From positions 9,934,501-9,998,500 of the forward strand of contig NC_066267.1 of NCBI RefSeq assembly GCF_905404315.1: a DNA stretch of 64,000 nucleotides, written 5' to 3'. Below the pieces are notes generated by a model, which was not told the origin of the DNA, did not search any database, and saw only the letters and a list, made by a program, of their open reading frames with translations. Source of the DNA: Leptidea sinapis. Its lineage: Eukaryota; Arthropoda; Insecta; Lepidoptera; Pieridae. This document shows, piece after piece, positions 52,401 to 61,400 of the stretch (position 1 is its first letter; each line of letters opens with the position of its first letter). A program made the position numbers and the translations under genes.

Positions 52401-55400
52401 ATTTGTTCTTGTGCATTAAAAATATATTTATTTCAGGGCCTTTCAAAAAACGAGGTAAAATAATTGTATCAATCTATATATATTTAAGAGATATCCACGT
52501 ATATAGTCACTCATCACGATATCTCTGGAACCATAAGCCGTAGAGACTTGAAATTTGGTAGGAATATTCCATTCGCCGAGTAGAGGTCAGCTAAGAATGG
52601 TTTAGTACCTTTGGAAGTACTGTAGGTTTTAATGGATCGAAATTACCTAGTTGGCTCTAGTTTGCGTATGAAAATATTTGTTTGGTAAATATTTGGAATT
52701 TAATAAAATTTAGATTCGTTGAGGTTATTTTTAAAAGATTCTCTTTTAATTATTTTTCCGTTAAAACTTAAAAGATAAAATCTTAGTTAATTAAATGACT
52801 ATTATATATATACGACTAGGCTTTTTTTAATAACAATATTTGATATAAAATAGGATGAAAAAACACTGAATAAAAACTTGAAAGAATACTAAGACCATGC
52901 CACCGAAATGTCCTTTGCAAGGGACTACGAGTATAATTGTTTGCGACTCCTGATTGGAATTCAATCGGAATCGAATAATAATTATGTAGGAGTGTTTATT
53001 GATAATAAAAGTTTAATTACCATGCATAATTAAAATGATAAGCCTAAAGATTACTTATATTACACACAAAAAACAGCAACTAATAGTCTTATTGAGAACT
53101 GGAAGCCTGTTAAAAACTATTTAGATTTATGCACAAATCGCTATAAACATTTACCCCCTTACTCATAATAGTCTGCTAACTTAAAGCATTGCTAATTCTC
53201 ACTCTGTCTTCTTCTATTGACCTAAGTCAGAATGAGAAAAAACACTCCTAAGCGGCTGTTTAAAGTTAGCGGACCATTATGAATAAGGGGGTTAAAATTC
53301 AATTGTTTTGAAGCCCAAAGTTGTTACTGTAAAACACGAGTCGGATAGAGGATTATTAAGAGTTAAAGAAATAAAAATAATATTATGTATTATTTCTAGT
53401 GTCATAATTAAAATAATTATGTGCTTAACTGTTGCTTGTTAAGTTGTTAAAAGAGCGATTTAAAACTATGTAGTTAGTACAAGTATTGTTTGGCTACAAT
53501 AACTATGTTTAACACCTACCACTTAATGACCACATTCAAATTTATTTATTAAAAACTAGTTGACCCGACAGACGTTGTTCTGTATATAATAAATAAAATA
53601 ATGTTATTTTATGAATTTGTCAATAATAATATATCATAACATCAAAAATTACTTCGTAAAATATGCACCCTGCTATCGTAATGAAATTGTTTCACAGTAG
53701 AACTGTCAAACCGTACGTACAGAAATTATGTATGGACACATCAAAGGAAAAACAAATTTGTTGTTTTTATTTAATTTAGCAGCATTTTCCAATTTATTCA
53801 CCTTTTAAACCTTCTCTGGACTTCCACAAATAATTCAAGACCTAAATTAGCCAAATCGGTCCAGCTGTTTTCGAGTTTTAGCGAGACTAACGAACATCAA
53901 TTCATTTTTACATATATACATGTTTCCATCAATATACTAACTCGATGTGAACATACAATAAAGCAACGAAAATAAAAAGTAAATTATAAATTTTCCTTGC
54001 AACATTTTAAATTTGGTGCCAAGGTAATTGTAAAATTACGTCATTCTGTACTTATGCTATGTCGATTCGAATTAAATTAGTTTTATGTAGTCATTACTTA
54101 GTACCTAGGTACTAATTTAATGAACATCATAGGCATATAACGATAAATTTAATAGAATTAACCTACATATACTTTTATTTATTTTGAATAAGTGTAGTTT
54201 ATTGACACCTAGTCTGAACTGAGTATGTTTTAACTATCATTGTCACTGTCATGACATCGGCAGTGACATTAACCGTGTGACGTTGAGTGCTTTATAAGGA
54301 ATGCACAGTACAGCGTAAGGGCAGTTCTAATCGGTTATGTGTGTAGCCACAATACACGAATCAAAGTCATCTCAACCGATGTCAATCGTCGTCTTAAAAA
54401 ATTACATAATTGTTAAGTTAAATAAAACAATAATGATTCTTTATAATAATAATCCTATTAGTAACAGTGTAGTCAAAGTGTCTCACTGCACCTCAGGCAA
54501 ACATACAAGCCTTCCTTCCATCCAATCCCAAATTAGTCAAACATATTTCAATACATTGAAACATCCACGATTCTGAAAGAAACATTCTTATTCATCATAT
54601 AATTAATGTTTGTACCGACCAATATTCTAAGGAGGGATTCTACTATATGTTAATTTATTTACTACTCTTGTTTTAGAGTATTTGAATATTTGAAGTTGGT
54701 TTTTTGAGGTGGCAACTTCTTTAGCATCGTTGTGATTTAAAAGTCGATGAAACAAAAAAGCGATACAGTAAAAACAGATACATCAATCCATAAGATTTAA
54801 CGTGGGAGAAAATGAGAAAGGATACATTATACAGTGCTTTGGTACCAGGCGATCATATTTGAAGATTGTCTTATGTACGACGCGAGTATACCTTAATATT
54901 CTGACGTCATGCGCACGACGTATTACTACTTAGACGCCAGGAGAACATAAAGTTGGTAGCGGTGATAGTAATGTCTTTCATAGCGGTTGAAATCATGACG
55001 TGCCATACTAGCAAATGTACCAGGACTTCATATGCTGTTTAGAGGTTCATGCACAATATAGGTTGCACTACAGACATGTGTACTTTGTACGCACGTAATT
55101 TATTTATATATTTTACACTTTTATGTTGCCTTATACGGAAATTGAGTATGATAGGCTTCAAAAACAAAACAGAGTAAGGAATAGCCAAATTAGAGAAAGA
55201 ACAATACTATATGATGTGCTGTAAACAATAGATCAGGTTAAGTGGAGATTTGTGATAGAATGGTACCCCGGGGATGGTATAGGTTGTAGAGTTAAGTATA
55301 TAGGTTCAATGGAAACTTTTAGAGTTGGCCTATACTAAGCGGCACACTGAACTTTGAGATATGGGACAATGCATTAATTACGACACACTTTAACCACCTC

Positions 55401-58400
55401 ACTTCCGCCTCTGCTATGCTCTCACGTCCTGCGGGCCCGCAGACGCCACCTGCTCAGCTGTTTTGGCGCGGCCACTTGAGACGCTTGTGCTTACATTGTC
55501 CGAGGTTAAGAGGGGTTAATGTTTAAATATTCATATCAAGATATGGTTCAGAAAACACCAGTATAATCCGCAAATAATTTATTACACGTCGCATTCAGGG
55601 ATACACTCCTTACGTGGTGCTAATTACTCTTATACTGATCACCACTACCATTACTTGTAGTTGGAGCGCTTGTTAGTGGTGTTACATTGATTTACACATC
55701 AGGATTTTTCTCTAATGTTTTCAAATAGTATAGGTACGATCCAGAAAGGACAAACATCTTATTTTGCAAACAACATGTTTACAAAATTCGAGGTTCCTAT
55801 ACGCCGGTAGGTATCTACTGAATTCTATAACTCTCGCAAAAATTTGACTTTCAATATGACCTTCGTAGCAACATTTGTGCAAACTATTGTCTCACAACTT
55901 ACATGTGTCGTGTAATTGTAATAATATATATACCATGAAGACGCAAATGAGATGTATTGTACCGTGAATATTACTGCGCCATTCTTTCATTTCGTGACCA
56001 ATCATATTTGACGTGGTGACGGTTTAAATAACATGCGATAAGCGATAATAGAATATTAATGGATTTAATGGCACTAAAATGTATGTTTAATTTTTACATT
56101 TTTTTATACATAAAATTGGTACTACTCGACCCAAAGGGACTTCCGAACGCTCTTAGTCAAGACTAAGGCTTCAAAGTAGTTTAATCTATTATCATGGAAT
56201 ATTTACTGTTATAAAATTATATTAGTATAGGTACTAGCTGACCCAACAGACGATGTTCTGTACATAATAAGTGGCCCCGGTTCAATACTTGCCTGCCATC
56301 TACCACTGTGTTTTTGGTATTCAAATTCATGTATCACACTCTTGTCATTTTTTTTTATGGAATAGGAGGACAAACGAGCGTACGGGTCACCTGTTGTTAA
56401 GTGATCACCGCCGCCCACAATCACTTGCAACACCAGAGGAATCACAGGAGCGTTGCCGTCCTTTAAAGAAGGTGTACGCGCTTTTTTGAAGGTACCCATG
56501 TCGTATCGTCCAAGTTCACAGCTTTATAGTACGTGGAAGAAAGCTCCTTGTAGACCGCACTGTGAAGGACCGCCACACATCCAGATGGTGGGGATGATAT
56601 CCTAACTTGAGGCATGTCGTGCGAATGTGGAATTCGGCGGCAGGAATAAAACAGCTCTTCGGAACACTCCCCGTTCGATTAGTAAAGCAAGAAAGTAAAA
56701 GAAAGTTTGATCGGTGTTTTCCCGGGGCTAGAATAGGGATGTCCCAGGCCCAAGGGTTGTAGTAAGAGGCGTCTCAGAGGCATTTACCATCGATACGCTT
56801 CTTTGCACAGGATGCCGGCTAGATTATGGGTAGGTACCACAACGGCGTCTTTGCAGCTCGCCGTGAAGCAGTAATGTGTAAGCATTATTGTATTGCGGTT
56901 GAAGAGCGTCGTAGCTAGTGAAATTAGCAAATGAGACTTAACATCTTATGTCTCAAGGTGACGAGCGCAATTATTGTAGTGCCACTCAGAATTTTTGGGT
57001 TTTTAAGAATATTGAGCGGCACTGCAATATAATGAGCTGGGTGTACTAATTACCATCAGCTGAACGTCCTACTTCCCCTCGTCATAATAGTCATAAAAAA
57101 AGTAAAGGCTTAGGTATCTATTGCTCTGTCAAATGACTTGGCAAATCGATGGAAAAATCGTTCTTAACTAGTTTATTCAACGATATCTTTACAATGACAA
57201 GCAGCAAAAACTGTAAAATAGTGGTTAAAGGTGGAAAAACCGAAGATAGATAGCTCTTTATCCTTAAAATTTAAACGTTAACCTTATTGATAGGTAATTT
57301 TAGATGTGTCAGGAACTGACGTCACTATATCATCATTCAAATAACGGCCTATCCCTATTTCATCGCGTGGCTATATGTGTTGATATTCGAGTATCCATCC
57401 GACCCTTACTTTTCTAAACAATGTTTGTAATTTCTTCTCTAAAAGATTTTTTCTGTATGTGGACATAAACACACGCACACACACATAAACATACAGACTT
57501 ACATACACTTTCAAGTTCAAGTTCAGGTTTTTATTCGTAAATATTATCACACGTCATACATATTTAACTTAATAATAAAATTAACTTATAAATTCAATAT
57601 ATGAGTAGAACGAGCGCTCAATGAGCCACTTTTAAGTTTATATTTAAAAGTGTTAAAATTTGACACGCTTGTGATATCAAATCAAATCAAAATCACTTTA
57701 TTCATGTAGATCACGGAAATGACACTTATGAATGTAAAAAAAAAAAATCTTATTAAATCTACCGCTACTTCGTAAAGGGTTGAGCTAATGAGAAGAAGTA
57801 GCAAGAAAGTTTTTGCCACTCTTTTATATCAATGTTTACATTTTCATCGATTTACAAATCATTTCAATTACAATATAATATGTAAAGTTATACAACAAAC
57901 GATATAGTCCGGGAGTTTATTATAAACCCGAGGGCTCATAGCGTGTATTGTGCGGGAAGCTTTTTCCAGGCTATGTGGGAGTGCATTTAGGCGATTCGGG
58001 TGTTGTAGCTGGTACTGGCTGGTGTCGCCTCTTTTTTTATACCGGTGTATGTGAGCCGGGAGTATAAACCCACCTGTAGTATTAGCAGGCTTGGTATTGG
58101 TAATATGTTTAGTGACACGAAGAAAGGTCTTACGCATTGGTCCGACGGTATACCAGCTATTGTGCGAACGTAACAGGTACATAGCGCTTTCTTTGAAAAT
58201 TTAGAGGATAATCTACTTAAGGCGAAACAGTTACGGGCTAATCTACCAGGTAGATTTTCGATGTGGTGATCCCAAGACTGATCTGAAAGTTTGATCTGAT
58301 TGAAAACCAAGAAAGGACGCTTCTTTTACCTGTTGTAAACGAACACCATTAATATTTACAACCAGCTGTCGCCGAGTCCTGTCAGAGAGATCGAAACATG

Positions 58401-61400
58401 GATATTGGATCTTTGTTAGATTTAACACCAGACTATTTCCGCTGAACCATTCAGACAATTGATTTATTACTGAGTTGAGCTTTTGTTCGAGCAAGGGTTA
58501 TAAGAATACTTATTTTTATAAATATTAAATTTTATAAATATATAGTTTAAGTAGGTGATCAGGGAGCCATTATACATCCACTCCAACTCAACACCCTAGG
58601 GAGGAGGGGATGGCTGAAAAACAGCGCTGCATGGAAACATAACTTCATGATTCCATGTCAGGTGAAGCTGAGCCTTTTCCTTTTGCATAAAGTTTCATCG
58701 CGTATCCTAATTATTCGTTTTATATTTGTTATGTTTTTTACGGCATAAAATAATTTATTTACTTATATTTATTTTACTGTGATTAAATACATTCGAGGTG
58801 AATGATGCTATGCGATATATTCCGCCTATTCTCTCTTGCAAGACCATATCAAATAATTTATTTATTGTAAACAATTTATTTCAGGTAATAATGGGTGGTG
58901 GTAGACGCGAAATGCTGCCAAATATAACTTCACCACTCGCCAACTATACTGGAAAACGTAACGATGGCCTCGACCTAACTGACATGTGGCATGTAGACAA
59001 ACTGGAGAAGAACGCCACTCATCAATACGTCACTGACAGAAATGAGCTGATGAAGGTGAGCTAAGCTATCCAGCTTTACATAGAAACAAAACAGACAATT
59101 TTGGAAGTTTTTTGTGATATTCACCAATTTTAGTCTCGCCAATCAGTTCTTGAAGAAAATTTAATAATTAATTAATTTAAATCTAAATTGAAGGCGTAAA
59201 AATATAATATGCATTTAGATAAGAATGACATGTATTAATTTCATAATTGGGTAGGTACACATTTTATAGTTTACCTTTATTTACCAGTGGGAGGCTCCTT
59301 TGCTCAGGAAGCCCGCCAGATTATCAACAGTGCCATTTTGTGACATTAAACTGCAAGTGCTAATAAAAAATAAAATTTAAAAACAATATTTATGAACGAT
59401 GCGGGACTCGAACCCGCGACCTCTCGCGTTCCGTACGAGTTCCAACTAAAGCCAAAACCTGAGAGTTGAACAAAGCATACAAAATTAATCAACGATACGT
59501 CACTCGAACGGTTGGCTCAGGTGGAAGAGTGTTCGCAATGCGAGAAGTCCCGCATCGTTCATAAATTTTATTTTTAAATTTTATTTGTGTATGGTAAAGA
59601 AGAAAGAATACTTTAGATTTAAAATTCAAACTTTTTGTTCAAGGTTTACAACTCTGACGATATTCCTGAGTACCTTCTTGGTCTCTTCAACAATGATCAT
59701 CTTGAATATCACCTGAAAGCTGACGACCAACCAACTCTTGAAGAAATGGTGGAAGTTGCGATCAAGATGCTGAGTAGAAGTGAAAGAGGCTATTTTCTAT
59801 TTGTAGAAGGTATAGTAGCTATTTATCAGACTATATTAACTATATTTTAGCAAAACCATGTTAACTTTACAATTGCTATAAATATTGTTCTATTCTCTCG
59901 CCTTGATGTCATTCATCCAATCGTTGTGGAGATCTTTGGAGAGTCTTAGTCCAGCAGTAGAAATATTCCGGCTGATATGATGATGCTTTTATTAAAGCTA
60001 AAAATGGTAGTATCAGAAGTAAAAAATGTAACGCCTTGGTTTATGGACAGCTGCAAAGTTTTACGAAAAAACATTGGCTATTATTTTTAACGATTTTTGC
60101 ATTATTACAATTTAAAATTTAATTCTGGTAGTTAAACAATATTTAAATTTGGTAAGAAGTAATTAGTGTCTATTTATTACAAACGCAAATATAGACATAG
60201 AAAACTTTCCTCTTTATAATATTAGTGTAGACTTCATTTGCCTACAAATCTGTACATATAATAAAATTGTAAAGAGTTGAAGAAAATGCTTGCTGTGTGT
60301 TAACATTCTAATGGTGTGAGTAAGATTAATTTAATTGTATGAAGAAAGCGTGAAAATTTGTACAAGAACTTGATTCAAGAAAATCTAAATAATGACGTAT
60401 CGAATAACTGTCAAAAGCAATACTTATAAATCTATGTTGCTGTATCAATGAGAATAACTTTAGTAACTGAGCTCTGAAAAGGTTTCAAATATATATTTTT
60501 ATATATATCATCATATTTGATATATTTAATAAAATTTTGTTTTTCTGATACGGCAGCGTACCATGTGGGTAAGGGAAAAATGGTTGTCTAATCTAAAGGG
60601 CAACAGTCCCCCTTACATCAATTAGTGATTCCCATAATCGTTCGTTTATGAGCGATATAAAAATACCAGACTAGGAAAGTATTTACGAGTAATTCAGTCT
60701 AGTCGATTAGTCAGATATCTCGAAATCTACTAAAAAAATGGCTGAGTTAAATAGGTCAATAGTTTGGCTAATTAATAATTAGTTTTAATTTGACTTCCAG
60801 GTGGCAGAATAGATCACGCTCATCACGATAGTCTAGCTCATCTTGCTCTCGACGAAACTGTAGAATATTCCAAAGCTGTCAAAAAAGCAATGGAAATGAC
60901 TAAAGAAGAGGACACTCTGTTGGTTGTTAGTTCAGACCACGCGCATACAATGACTGTCGCCGGCTACCCTTCACGTGGTAACGATATCCTTGGTGTGGTG
61001 GATACTACGATGGCTCTAGATGGTAAACCTTACACCACCATAAGCTATGCAAATGGTAAAGCCACTTCATTTGATGAAAGAGGGAGAATAGATGTAACTT
61101 TACACAGTCAGTTTTCAAATCGTGAGTATTATGATTTTTTTATCGATTACTTAATTGAGTTGTGAAATAAGGGAGAGAGGCCGGCTAAATGTGTCAAAGG
61201 AGGTCCTAAATGCTATTTAATGAAGATTAATTTGAAGAAACAAGTGAACACTTGTTAATAAATAAACATCAAAAAGTTAAAGTGGAAATATTCGCGAACT
61301 TTAACGGCCGTTCCCAATATTCAGTCTATATCTCCGTGCTCGCTGTCTGTTACTGGGACTAAGTATAGCTTACCAGCGATATAAAGTTTATATAGAAATT

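Noticed and set aside
54280..54340. ctttataagg and following bases as a promoter with a small gene at 54337
   Set aside because: The 79-codon frame has no domain and the TATA-like string is expected by chance in this composition.
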